A stretch of DNA of 9,618 bases, from contig NYTN01000021.1 in the NCBI GenBank assembly GCA_002683515.1, forward strand, positions 28,040-37,657. The letters run 5' to 3'. Of this stretch, positions 1 to 5,764 are shown piece after piece. A program made the position numbers and the translations under genes. Source of the DNA: Rhodobiaceae bacterium (GTDB lineage: Bacteria; Pseudomonadota; Alphaproteobacteria; RS24). The number at the start of each line of letters is the position of its first letter. Position 1 is the first letter of the stretch. A model generated the notes under the pieces. That model did not search any database, was not told where the DNA came from, and saw only the letters and a list, made by a program, of their open reading frames with translations.

Positions 1-574
1 GGAGACTGCCTTGAATAATATCTGTCATAACGACACTACGCATCCCACCTAGGCTTTCATAGAATGCCATCACAATCGCCAGTCCAAGCACGGCATAAAG
101 CATGGGCAGTTCGCCATCTGTGAGGCGTTCGGCAAGCAGACCGACAGCTTTGAAATTGGTGAGAATATAGCTCGCCAGCGTTGCGACAAGCAGGATATTT
201 ACCAGCCGCACCAGCCATGCACTGTTATAGCGATGGCGCAGGAAGTCAGCCGGGGTCACGAAGCCGTGTTGGTGTGCGCGTTCCTGCAAAGAACGGGCAA
301 ACAGCCAGTAAGACGCTATCACCAGCGCCATGCCTAAGGCAGAGAAGAACATTACAGGCCCTTCCCGATAGGCATTGCCGGCAAAGCCGAACATTGTATT
401 GCCGCTATATTGCGTGGCGTAAAGCGTGAAAAACAGCGGCACAACAGACACGCCACCACCTGCCAGATAGAAATCCTTTAAGGTCTTCTCCTTAGACATA
501 TGCCGCCCTAACAAGCCGATAACGGGAAGCATCAGAATATATATGCCAATGATGAGGAGAAGGGTGCTTTTCAT
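1..574 (-). CDS. Sodium:solute symporter family protein, 5' part only (cut by window edge)
   Basis: The reading frame begins at ATG 574-572 and stays open for 191 codons to the left edge, so only the N-terminal part is seen. An AGGA Shine-Dalgarno lies 6 bases before the ATG. Visible hydrophobic segments are about residues 3-22, 42-62, 74-93, 121-140 and 157-172. Signature stretches of the SSS family (LeuT-fold, Na+-coupled uptake across the inner membrane) are FYLAGG at 35-40, TPADFLRHRY at 107-116, and GGMRSVVMTDIIQG at 176-189, matching the family's GGxRAVxxTDxxQG. The substrate cannot be told from this part. Some family members are fused to a histidine kinase (CbrA type), and that cannot be excluded because the C-terminus is missing. 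The gene follows rpoH on the same strand, but the 325-base gap makes an independent promoter likely. Confidence 0.88.
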   Translation of the reverse strand, partial: MKSTLLLIIGIYILMLPVIGLLGRHMSKEKTLKDFYLAGGGVSVVPLFFTLYATQYSGNTMFGFAGNAYREGPVMFFSALGMALVIASYWLFARSLQERAHQHGFVTPADFLRHRYNSAWLVRLVNILLVATLASYILTNFKAVGLLAERLTDGELPMLYAVLGLAIVMAFYESLGGMRSVVMTDIIQGSL

Positions 575-614
575 GATATGTCCTTTTGGGACTCTTTGAA
601 TTTTTGGTTACAAG

Positions 615-643
615 AGCATGCCAAAACCGCGAAAGCGATGCAA
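615..643 (-). promoter_or_regulatory. Candidate sigma-70-type promoter of the symporter gene
   Basis: On the minus strand, TTGCAT (643-638) and CATGCT (620-615) are separated by 17 bases. This would give a start site near 608 and a leader of about 34 bases. The -10 match is poor (3 of 6). A run of seven G (C on the minus strand, 644-650) sits directly upstream of the -35 box. This is a pattern match only. Confidence 0.3.
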
Positions 644-675
644 GGGGGGGCTAAAGCAAGTTTATGAATTAAAGT

Positions 676-757
676 CACCTCAAATTCAATATCACTTCAC
701 GTTTGATATTCACCACCATAGCGGGAAGTTGTCTTGGAATTTTGCCAATTTGAGGTG
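676..757. repeat. Nested inverted repeat in the rpoH-symporter gap
   Basis: CACCTCAAATT at 676-686 is perfectly complementary to AATTTGAGGTG at 747-757 (11 bp). Inside the 60-base interval, AATATCA at 688-694 pairs with TGATATT at 704-710 (7 bp, 9-base loop). Either strand could fold into a stem carrying an internal hairpin. Neither end is followed by a T-run, so it is not an ordinary intrinsic terminator. It could be a structured leader or small RNA, a pair of regulator half-sites, or a dispersed intergenic repeat. The rest of the gap (575-675 and 758-899) is AT-rich. There I see only the candidate symporter promoter and a weak AT-only 6-bp hairpin at 873-894 just after rpoH, with no gene. 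Confidence 0.6.
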
Positions 758-899
758 TATCCAGACATAAATATAAACACTAAACCTTAATAAAAATACC
801 GCATAATTCACTTTCTGTGATGTGAGTGGTATAGAAATAAGAAAATATGAATTGTTGAAAAAATAATAATGAATAATACTGTTAAAAATATTATAAAAA

Positions 900-1859
900 C
901 TAGCCCAGTATTTCGCCTTCGATGACGTCGTTATTTTGAGATGCGTTAATGGCGATCATGGCGTCGCGGAGTTTTTCAAAAGCGCGGGTTTCAATCTGGC
1001 GGATGCGCTCGCGGCTCACATCATGTTTCTGGCTGAGATCTTCCAGCGTGGCAGCTGGTTCGCTCAGGCGGCGCGCCGTCAAAATATCAATTTCGCGTTC
1101 ATTCAAAACCGACATCGCCTGTTTCATCATCTCGCGGCGTACATCCATTTCATCACTGACAACAAGCGCCGCTTCGGGGTCTTCGCGGTCATCTTCCAGC
1201 CAGTCCTGCCATTCTCCGCTGTCATCTTCGCCATATGAAATCGGAGCATTGAGCGAGCGATCACTGCCGGACATGCGCCCGTCCATCTGCTCGACATCTT
1301 CGGGTGACACGTTCAGGCGGTCAGAAATCTCTGTCACTTGTTCGGGCGTTAACTGACCGCCATCAATGGCGTCAATCTGGCCTTTAATTTTACGCAGATT
1401 GAAAAAAAGCTTTTTCTGAGCCGCCGTCGTGCCTATTTTCACCAGCGACCAGCTTCGCAGAATATATTCTTGAATGGAGGCGCGTATCCACCACATCGCA
1501 TAGGTTGCAAGCCTAAAACCGCGTTCGGCGTCAAATTTTTTGACCGCTTGCATCAACCCGACATTACCTTCCTGAATAACCTCGCCTAGGGGCAGGCCAT
1601 AGCCGCGATACCCCATCGCGATTTTGGCAACAAGGCGCAAGTGGCTGGTAACAAGCTGGTGCGCGGCGTCCGTGTCTTGATGGTCGGCATAGCTCTTCGC
1701 CAGCATATATTCCTGCTGGGCTTCCAGCATCGGGAATTTGCGGATTTCACGTAAATAACGCGACAAACTGCCATCCGGCGACAGGCTGGCTGTCAGCGCG
1801 GTTGAACTTGCTTTTTTTGCCGTTTTAGCATTTTTTTTAACAATATCCGTCATAACCAT
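900..1859 (-). CDS. rpoH: RNA polymerase heat-shock sigma factor RpoH (sigma-32)
   Basis: This is a 319-residue cytoplasmic sigma factor that directs RNA polymerase to heat-shock promoters. Region 2 is at about 97-137 (EGNVGLMQAVKKFD, then AMWWIRASIQEYILRSW). The RpoH box, QKKLFFNLRK, is at 148-157; it is specific to this family and separates it from RpoD and RpoS. The region 4 helix-turn-helix is at about 271-298 (VSRERIRQIETRAFEKLR). Length is slightly above the usual 285-300 because of a Lys/Ala-rich N-terminal tail. The start is bounded because TGA lies directly before the first ATG in frame. ATG 1859 or ATG 1853 are the choices, and neither has a Shine-Dalgarno. It lies 38 bases downstream of the rluD-type gene, an arrangement I recall from other alphaproteobacteria, and is probably at least partly cotranscribed with it. 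Confidence 0.97.
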   Translation of the reverse strand: MVMTDIVKKNAKTAKKASSTALTASLSPDGSLSRYLREIRKFPMLEAQQEYMLAKSYADHQDTDAAHQLVTSHLRLVAKIAMGYRGYGLPLGEVIQEGNVGLMQAVKKFDAERGFRLATYAMWWIRASIQEYILRSWSLVKIGTTAAQKKLFFNLRKIKGQIDAIDGGQLTPEQVTEISDRLNVSPEDVEQMDGRMSGSDRSLNAPISYGEDDSGEWQDWLEDDREDPEAALVVSDEMDVRREMMKQAMSVLNEREIDILTARRLSEPAATLEDLSQKHDVSRERIRQIETRAFEKLRDAMIAINASQNNDVIEGEILG

Positions 1860-1862
1860 TCA

Positions 1863-1891
1863 TATATGTAGACTAAATCGCTGCAAAACAA
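1863..1891 (-). promoter_or_regulatory. Possible rpoH-proximal promoter giving a leaderless or near-leaderless transcript
   Basis: In the 38-base rluD-rpoH gap the minus strand reads CTTGTTT (TTGTTT at 1891-1886), 17 bases, then CATATA (1868-1863). The CTTG element resembles the -35 of alphaproteobacterial heat-shock promoters. A start 6-7 bases after the -10 would fall on the rpoH ATG itself. That would fit the lack of a Shine-Dalgarno, but it is only a sequence match. Confidence 0.22.
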
Positions 1892-1897
1892 GAGGCG

Positions 1898-2911
1898 CTA
1901 GTCGTCGGGGTGTGTTTCGCCTTCATTCAGAATGTGCAGCACGGCTTGCATATCGGCGGGCAGTGGTGCGGTGTAGGCCATGGATTCTTGTGTTTCAGGG
2001 TGCTCAAAACCCAGTAATTCCGCATGAAGCGCTTGTCGCCCAAGCGCGGCAATGGTGGCGGCGGTTTTTGGAGGTAAAATATTGAGGCGACTGCGCTGGC
2101 TGCTGCCATACATATCGTCGCCAATCACCGGATGCCCGATATGTGCCATATGCACCCTTATCTGATGTGTGCGGCCCGTCTCTAATATGCAGGTGAGGTT
2201 TGTGATGGGCACATGTGTCCAATTATGAAGCGCAGTGTAGTCCGTCGCGGCAAAACGAGCGGTTTCGTGGCGCGAAACAGCCATTTTCTTCCGGTTCCCT
2301 GGATGGCGTGCCAAAGCCGCCTCCACACGCCCGACAGGCGGCATGATTTGCCCCCAGACAAGAGCCTGATAGCGCCGCTGTAAACGCCCGTCGCGCCCAT
2401 GGGCGGCAAACTGCTCGGCAAGCGCGTTATGGGCATTGTCAGTTTTTGCTGCAATCATCACGCCGCTGGTGTCTTTATCGAGGCGATGCACAATGCCCGG
2501 GCGCCTCTCGCCGCCAATACCGGACAGACTGTCCCCGCAATGCGCGAGGAGTGCATTCACTAACGTCCCGTCCGGACTTCCAGGTGCGGGATGTACCACC
2601 ATTCCCGCAGCTTTGTTAATCACAATCACGCTGTCATCCTCAAACAGGATATCCAGCGCGATGTTTTCGGGCTTGATCGAAGTGTCTTTTAACGGCGGGA
2701 GTATGATGTTGATATTGTCTTCGGGTTTGACCCGCCATGAAGGGTCTTTTATGGTGTGGATCTGTTGCTGGCGTATGACATCAACCTGGCCTTCACGGAT
2801 TAACCCTTGCAGGCGGGCGCGGGAAAACTCAAGCTGAGAAGCCAGTAAAGCATCTAGACGTTTGCCGTCATCTTCTTCTGTGGCGATGTAGGTAAAACAG
2901 GTATCAGACAT
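1898..2911 (-). CDS. rluD: RluD-family 23S rRNA pseudouridine synthase (RluA/RluC/RluD group)
   Basis: This 337-residue enzyme isomerises uridines to pseudouridine in large-subunit rRNA. An S4-like RNA-binding domain occupies about 10-70 (DDGKRLDALLAS, then SRARLQGLIREGQV). The catalytic domain follows, with the HRLDKDTSG motif at 142-150 in which Asp145 is the expected nucleophile. The second family motif, ETGRTHQIRVH, is at 244-254. Length (about 330) and domain order match RluD. RluC is similar, so the exact target site (1911/1915/1917 type or another) is an inference. The single ATG start overlaps the ATG of the divergent plus-strand gene, leaving no untranslated spacer and no clear Shine-Dalgarno. 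Its promoter must lie inside that neighbour's coding sequence. rpoH lies 38 bases downstream. Confidence 0.92.
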   Translation of the reverse strand: MSDTCFTYIATEEDDGKRLDALLASQLEFSRARLQGLIREGQVDVIRQQQIHTIKDPSWRVKPEDNINIILPPLKDTSIKPENIALDILFEDDSVIVINKAAGMVVHPAPGSPDGTLVNALLAHCGDSLSGIGGERRPGIVHRLDKDTSGVMIAAKTDNAHNALAEQFAAHGRDGRLQRRYQALVWGQIMPPVGRVEAALARHPGNRKKMAVSRHETARFAATDYTALHNWTHVPITNLTCILETGRTHQIRVHMAHIGHPVIGDDMYGSSQRSRLNILPPKTAATIAALGRQALHAELLGFEHPETQESMAYTAPLPADMQAVLHILNEGETHPDD

Positions 2912-3326
2912 GACTCAGAATAAACCAGAAAACGCCGGCTATGAAAATGCCGAAACTGAAATAGATTTTCCTAAATCTACAGGCTGTGTCAGGGTGTTGC
3001 TTGTCACAGTCATTGTGCTTGGCATTCTGCTGGTAGGCGGGCTAGCTGTGGTTGTGGGTACGATTATTAAACGTGTCACGGATGATTCACCACCTCAAAC
3101 AGAATTGTCTAACCCTCAAACCAAAAACAGATCACTATCAATAACCGATAAAGGTTTTGAAAGCATCATCAGCGTACCCGAAGGTGCTGCACTCATGATG
3201 ACTGAAGTCAATGACAAGAAAATAGTCCTGCATCTTCGCGATGCAGAAGGTGACTTTCTGTTATTGCTGAATGTGAAAACCGGTCAGGAAATCGGCCGCG
3301 TAAAGCTGAAGCCACAAAAAAACTAA
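2910..3326 (+). CDS. Small single-pass membrane protein, possibly DUF6476 family
   Basis: This protein has 138 residues. A short acidic cytoplasmic N-terminus (1-26) is followed by one strongly hydrophobic helix at about 28-53 (VRVLLVTVIVLGILLVGGLA), then Lys/Arg and a periplasmic part of about 80 residues. A small beta-rich segment lies near 82-133 (SIISVPEGAALMMTEVNDKK, VLHLRDAEGD, LLNVKTGQEIGRVKL). The architecture and the position beside rluD recall the alphaproteobacterial DUF6476 proteins; that assignment is from memory and moderate. Function is unknown. The ATG overlaps the rluD ATG on the other strand (CATG at 2909-2912), and the TAA overlaps the eipA stop (CTAA at 3323-3326). A weak ribosome site (ACAGG) lies 8 bases before the ATG. 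Confidence 0.8.
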   Translation: MTQNKPENAGYENAETEIDFPKSTGCVRVLLVTVIVLGILLVGGLAVVVGTIIKRVTDDSPPQTELSNPQTKNRSLSITDKGFESIISVPEGAALMMTEVNDKKIVLHLRDAEGDFLLLLNVKTGQEIGRVKLKPQKN

Positions 3327-3946
3327 AATGGTATCTTACCAGGTTTACGCGAATATTTGAGATAACCCAGATTTACCCCCAGACGCCCTCCAACACCCGC
3401 ACGGATAGGGGCTAAAATAACATCGCCGCGTTCCTGAAAATTCACGGCAAGCCCTGCGATAAAAAACGCTGAGCCATCCACACCGGGATAACGGCGGAAC
3501 AAATCATCAGGATTTTGCAAATTATAAATCAGGGTAAAGGTTTTGGCGGCATTGCCCCCATAATCGGGGCCAATGGTCGGACCGCGCCAATATACAGGCT
3601 CTGAGTGCCCGTCGGAGATAACCAATTCACCGCGCCCATAGCGTGCGCCAAAAATGAAAGCACCACCGACTTCTTCTCCCCGAATATAGGCGGAGGGGCC
3701 GCCATGTTTACTGAAAATAACATCCATAACTTCTGCGATAGATTCGGATGACATGCCGAACCACCGGCTGGCAATTTTAACAACTTCGCTTTCAGTCAGA
3801 GTTTCAACCTGATCAACCTGTTGGGCGTTAGATTTGTTAATGAAGCTAAGCAACAAAACAACAAGCAAGCCAACAATACTGGCAAAGTGAATAAGATTAA
3901 TCCGTCCTCTGTCGTGCCGTTTTTCACGCATTTTGTTTGTTAGCAT
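3323..3946 (-). CDS. eipA: EipA-like envelope integrity protein (DUF1134)
   Basis: The protein has 207 residues from ATG 3946. I prefer this start to the TTG four codons upstream because GGGAAG precedes the ATG at a good distance and would otherwise be coding. A Lys/Arg-rich N-terminus and hydrophobic core (about 17-36) end at a likely signal-peptidase site after SNA (about residue 41), so it is periplasmic or anchored. The conserved DUF1134 domain spans about 78-207. Recognisable elements are VGGAFIFGARYGRGEL, YWRGPTIGPDYGGNAAKTF, RRYPGVDGSAFFIAGLAVN and APIRAGVGGRLGVNLGYLKY. EipA is a periplasmic protein needed for envelope integrity in Brucella, where CtrA is reported to control its transcription. 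The gene is last in a minus-strand run, but 113 bases separate it from the gene before it. It ends by overlapping the stop codon of the convergent gene. Confidence 0.9.
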   Translation of the reverse strand: MLTNKMREKRHDRGRINLIHFASIVGLLVVLLLSFINKSNAQQVDQVETLTESEVVKIASRWFGMSSESIAEVMDVIFSKHGGPSAYIRGEEVGGAFIFGARYGRGELVISDGHSEPVYWRGPTIGPDYGGNAAKTFTLIYNLQNPDDLFRRYPGVDGSAFFIAGLAVNFQERGDVILAPIRAGVGGRLGVNLGYLKYSRKPGKIPF

Positions 3947-3980
3947 TTTTCTTCCCAATCTTAGTTTTGATTAGGTGACT

Positions 3981-4029
3981 AATATACCACTTTAGAAAAC
4001 GATTCGGTTAACCCGCGCGTCAATTGACG
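3981..4029 (-). promoter_or_regulatory. Candidate eipA control region: -10 box, GANTC site and two palindromes
   Basis: The minus strand has TATATT (3986-3981) as a good -10 box, 5 of 6 matches, 35 bases before the eipA ATG. No -35 box stands out at normal spacing, which suits an activator-dependent promoter. Upstream lie GATTC (4001-4005, a CcrM methylation site), the palindrome GGTTAACC overlapping it on the upstream side, and the perfect 12-bp palindrome CGTCAATTGACG (4018-4029). TTAA and TTGA half-sites are present, but their spacing is 8 bases, not the 7 of a standard CtrA box. Confidence 0.35.
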
Positions 4030-4059
4030 ACAAGAGTAGCAATCAAACTGTGAATAAAT

Positions 4060-4365
4060 TTACTCTTTTTTGCATCGGAATTGAGCTTGGCAAAAGACCC
4101 TGTCATCAATTTTTATGACGACCTCACGTCCTCCGCTTTGGCGAGAATAGACACAGCTATTGCCTTCTTCATCTCTCAGAAGCTCTTTAAGTCTGCAGAT
4201 TTCATATTCCGGCTTTTCCTCTTCTTTAGGAGATTTATAAGTTCTTCCTGCCGCTAAAACTTCCGTAATTGCTAAGCAAAGTGCCACAAAACACAATGCT
4301 ACATAATAAGCTACTTTAACAATTGATGCCTTAGAGTAGCGGGTCCCCCATGTAACTAAACGCAT
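4060..4365 (-). CDS. Hypothetical small secreted protein with four cysteines
   Basis: This 101-residue protein is not recognised. Residues 12-38 form a signal peptide or N-terminal anchor (VKVAYYVALCFVALCLAI), with a plausible cleavage after VLA at about 38. The mature part of about 62 residues is very charged (KSPKEEEKPEYE) and has cysteines at 57, 71, 92 and 98. Two disulfides in the periplasm are therefore plausible. The last residues are CKKE. Start ATG 4365 lies 3 bases after the stop of the 66-residue gene, with a GGAGG sequence inside the end of that gene about 11 bases upstream. The two are clearly one transcription unit. Function unknown. Confidence 0.72.
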   Translation of the reverse strand: MRLVTWGTRYSKASIVKVAYYVALCFVALCLAITEVLAAGRTYKSPKEEEKPEYEICRLKELLRDEEGNSCVYSRQSGGREVVIKIDDRVFCQAQFRCKKE

Positions 4366-4368
4366 TTA

Positions 4369-4569
4369 TTATTCTTCCTCCGTAATGTCTCCTGACCCAG
4401 CAAGATAGCCTTTGCCTTGGATAGCGCGCGCACCAAGCTTGTCAAAAATGACAGGATTTTCGGCGACAACTTTATTAAGAGTTTCGTTGACGATAAGCTC
4501 GGCTTCTTCAAGTGAAGCGGCTTCCATTTCGGCAATACCGTCAATAATCCACTGAACTTTTACCTGCAT
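4369..4569 (-). CDS. Hypothetical 66-residue acidic protein
   Basis: It has 66 residues with a near-perfect Shine-Dalgarno (AAGGAGT) 7 bases before ATG 4569, the best ribosome site in the window, which supports the gene despite its size. The N-terminus reads as a beta strand (VKVQWIIDG), then an acidic helix (EMEAASLEEAELIVNETLNK), then an Ile/Leu/Gly-rich part and an acidic tail (DITEEE). The pattern of a beta strand followed by EAxSxEEAE is common in small soluble proteins of unknown function. No signal peptide is seen, so it is probably cytoplasmic. It is 41 bases downstream of the Sel1-repeat gene and 3 bases upstream of the secreted four-cysteine protein, so it is a middle member of the operon. 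Confidence 0.72.
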   Translation of the reverse strand: MQVKVQWIIDGIAEMEAASLEEAELIVNETLNKVVAENPVIFDKLGARAIQGKGYLAGSGDITEEE

Positions 4570-4610
4570 TATTTACTCCTTAAACATAACAACAGTTTAG
4601 ACTGCTTTGG

Positions 4611-5246
4611 TTACTCAGGAGAAGTAAGATTTTTAAAAATCTCAGTGGCTTCATCCTGCAGTTCGACTAATTTTTCAGGGTCAATTTCGTCAATGACGTC
4701 TTCACGCCCTCTGATGCCCCCTGGCATTTTTAATGCGGCGGCGACAGAATACCAACTGTAGGCCGTTTCATAATCAGGATCGACAAGGACATCTAAGTGA
4801 AATCTGGCAAATTGAGTTAAAGCAGTCAAATCACCGGACTCGATACGTGATGTCAAATTGTCAGAAACTTGATCGCGTGTTTTATCTTGACGCTTTTCAG
4901 GCACAAGATCCAACAGCATATCTGCCAATCCTTGCGCTTTCTTAACGCCACCAAGATGAGCAAGCCATGTCCATTTGAGGGCTTCTGGATAATTTTGCGG
5001 AATTCCAAGCCCCTGTTTCAGTAATAGGGCCAGATTATATTGGGCATCATATTGGGATTGCTTGGCCAGTATTTCAAAATGCTCAACTGCAATTGTGTAT
5101 TTCTTATCTCTTACGGCTTCCACAGCGACGCGGTAAGCCTCAGCAGGATCAATGATTTTTTGAATTAACGCATCATTATGACCATCGCTCAATGCAGGAA
5201 AATTGACTGTTATTGCAAGTAAAAAGACTAAAATTAATGCGCGCAT
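4611..5246 (-). CDS. Secreted Sel1/TPR-like repeat protein
   Basis: This is a 211-residue protein with a signal peptide (hydrophobic 3-18, cleavage likely near ALS at about 20). Helical repeats follow. The helix pair at about 35-64 (PAEAYRVAVEAVRDKKYTIA) precedes a canonical Sel1 repeat at about 65-102, AQYNLALLLKQGLGIPQNY followed by PEALKWTWLAHLGG. A weaker repeat follows GDLTALTQFARFHLD and includes PDYETAYSWYSVAAAL. Sel1-type solenoids are protein-protein scaffolds, often in the periplasm; MotX of Vibrio flagellar motors is one example. A flagellar role here is only suggested by the divergent rod gene. The start codon overlaps the stop of the preceding gene (TAATG), so translation is probably coupled. 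Confidence 0.85.
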   Translation of the reverse strand: MRALILVFLLAITVNFPALSDGHNDALIQKIIDPAEAYRVAVEAVRDKKYTIAVEHFEILAKQSQYDAQYNLALLLKQGLGIPQNYPEALKWTWLAHLGGVKKAQGLADMLLDLVPEKRQDKTRDQVSDNLTSRIESGDLTALTQFARFHLDVLVDPDYETAYSWYSVAAALKMPGGIRGREDVIDEIDPEKLVELQDEATEIFKNLTSPE

Positions 5247-5632
5247 TATTTGCCGGCCATCATTACGAGTTGCAAATAAAACACTCGAACCTTATATTTT
5301 GAATTCGGTTTCTGCTCGTAAACGACAATGCGGGGGCGATCAGCATTAGGTTTTTGGAATTCCAGATACATATTTTCAGGCAGGTGAACACCATTTTTTT
5401 CGAGTGTGCCTTGAGGGTTGTCAGAAAATAAATCATGGAAATCCACATCAATCCAAATGCGGGCAAGAACTTTCCCAAGAATATCAGGGAGATAGCGACG
5501 TACCATGGCGCGGTCTCGCAAAAAGACATCTTTTTCCACAAGCGCAAAAGCATCACCTTTCTTATGTTTATTACGACGTAAGGCTGGTAATTTCTTTTCA
5601 ACTGGGACTAAAGCACGAGAACTGTCTGACAC
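5246..5632 (-). CDS. Hypothetical protein with NHLP-leader/nitrile-hydratase-alpha-like domain
   Basis: The protein has 128 residues with start GTG 5632, preceded by AGGTG; a TGA lies in frame two codons upstream, so no longer start exists. A basic N-terminus (1-26, KK/RR-rich) has no signal peptide. Residues about 54-95 fit the pattern of the NHLP leader / nitrile hydratase alpha fold: LARIWIDVDFHDLF, DNP, TLEKNGVHLPENM. The expected positions F65, N72-P73, L77, G81 and L84-P85 are all present. In RiPP precursors this domain is followed by a GG site and a core peptide. Here a strand-like segment (YKVRVFYLQLVMM) and AGK end the protein. No modifying enzyme or peptidase is visible nearby, so a RiPP role is not supported. 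It is first in the operon and divergent from the flagellar rod gene. Confidence 0.75.
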   Translation of the reverse strand: MSDSSRALVPVEKKLPALRRNKHKKGDAFALVEKDVFLRDRAMVRRYLPDILGKVLARIWIDVDFHDLFSDNPQGTLEKNGVHLPENMYLEFQKPNADRPRIVVYEQKPNSKYKVRVFYLQLVMMAGK

Positions 5633-5660
5633 GTTTCACCTAATGATCATACCTCAACTT

Positions 5661-5689
5661 TTTAAAGCAAAAATAAATTAAGAAATCAA
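5661..5689 (-). promoter_or_regulatory. Candidate sigma-70-type promoter of the four-gene operon
   Basis: On the minus strand, TTGATT (5689-5684) and TTTAAA (5666-5661) are exactly 17 bases apart, each matching 4 of 6 consensus positions. A start near 5654 would leave a leader of about 22 bases before the GTG. An alternative -10 (TATGAT, 5654-5649) has no good -35. The region is AT-rich, so chance matches are likely. Confidence 0.35.
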
Positions 5690-5718
5690 CTACGATTAAA
5701 TTATTCAAAAAAGTTAGT

Positions 5719-5735
5719 TTGGCACAAAATTTGAA
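5719..5735 (+). promoter_or_regulatory. Sigma-54-type promoter before the flagellar rod gene
   Basis: TTGGCACAAAATTTGAA matches the -24/-12 consensus TGGCAC-N5-TTGCA at all positions except the C of the -12 element (TTGAA). GG at 5721-5722 and GA at 5733-5734 have the required 10-base spacing. The predicted start is about 5746, which leaves about 19 bases before the ATG, with AGGA placed correctly within them. Sigma-54 control of middle flagellar genes is known in alphaproteobacteria such as Caulobacter. No enhancer site for a FlbD-type activator is visible nearby. Confidence 0.6.
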
Positions 5736-5764
5736 CTTTATCTCTGATTCAGTAGGACAGAAAC

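Noticed and set aside
181..429. 82-residue plus-strand open frame at the left
   Set aside because: It lies opposite the well-supported symporter reading frame and has low-complexity Arg/Ser/Gln content.
609..628. Sigma-54-like box (TTGGCATGCTCTTGTA, minus strand) before the symporter gene
   Set aside because: The spacing between GG and the -12 dinucleotide is 9, not 10, and the -12 element is GT; sigma-54 is strict on spacing.
949..1356. Plus-strand open frames inside rpoH
   Set aside because: They are antisense to a clearly conserved protein, have no recognisable domain and no ribosome site.
4032..4067. Inverted repeat AAGAGTA/TACTCTT with a T-run on the plus strand
   Set aside because: The loop is 22 bases, the T-run is on the strand with no gene ending there, and one arm overlaps a stop codon; a terminator call is not supported.
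4591..4606. Small hairpin AGCAGT-CTAA-ACTGTT (minus-strand RNA) between the Sel1 and 66-residue genes
   Set aside because: A 6-bp stem with a wobble pair and no T-run; too weak to call a terminator or processing site.
5718..5743. Sigma-28-like box (TAAAGTTC ... GCCAAACT) on the minus strand before the four-gene operon
   Set aside because: The spacer between TAAA and GCC is 13, not 15, and the -10 part matches poorly; it also overlaps the better sigma-54 match on the other strand.
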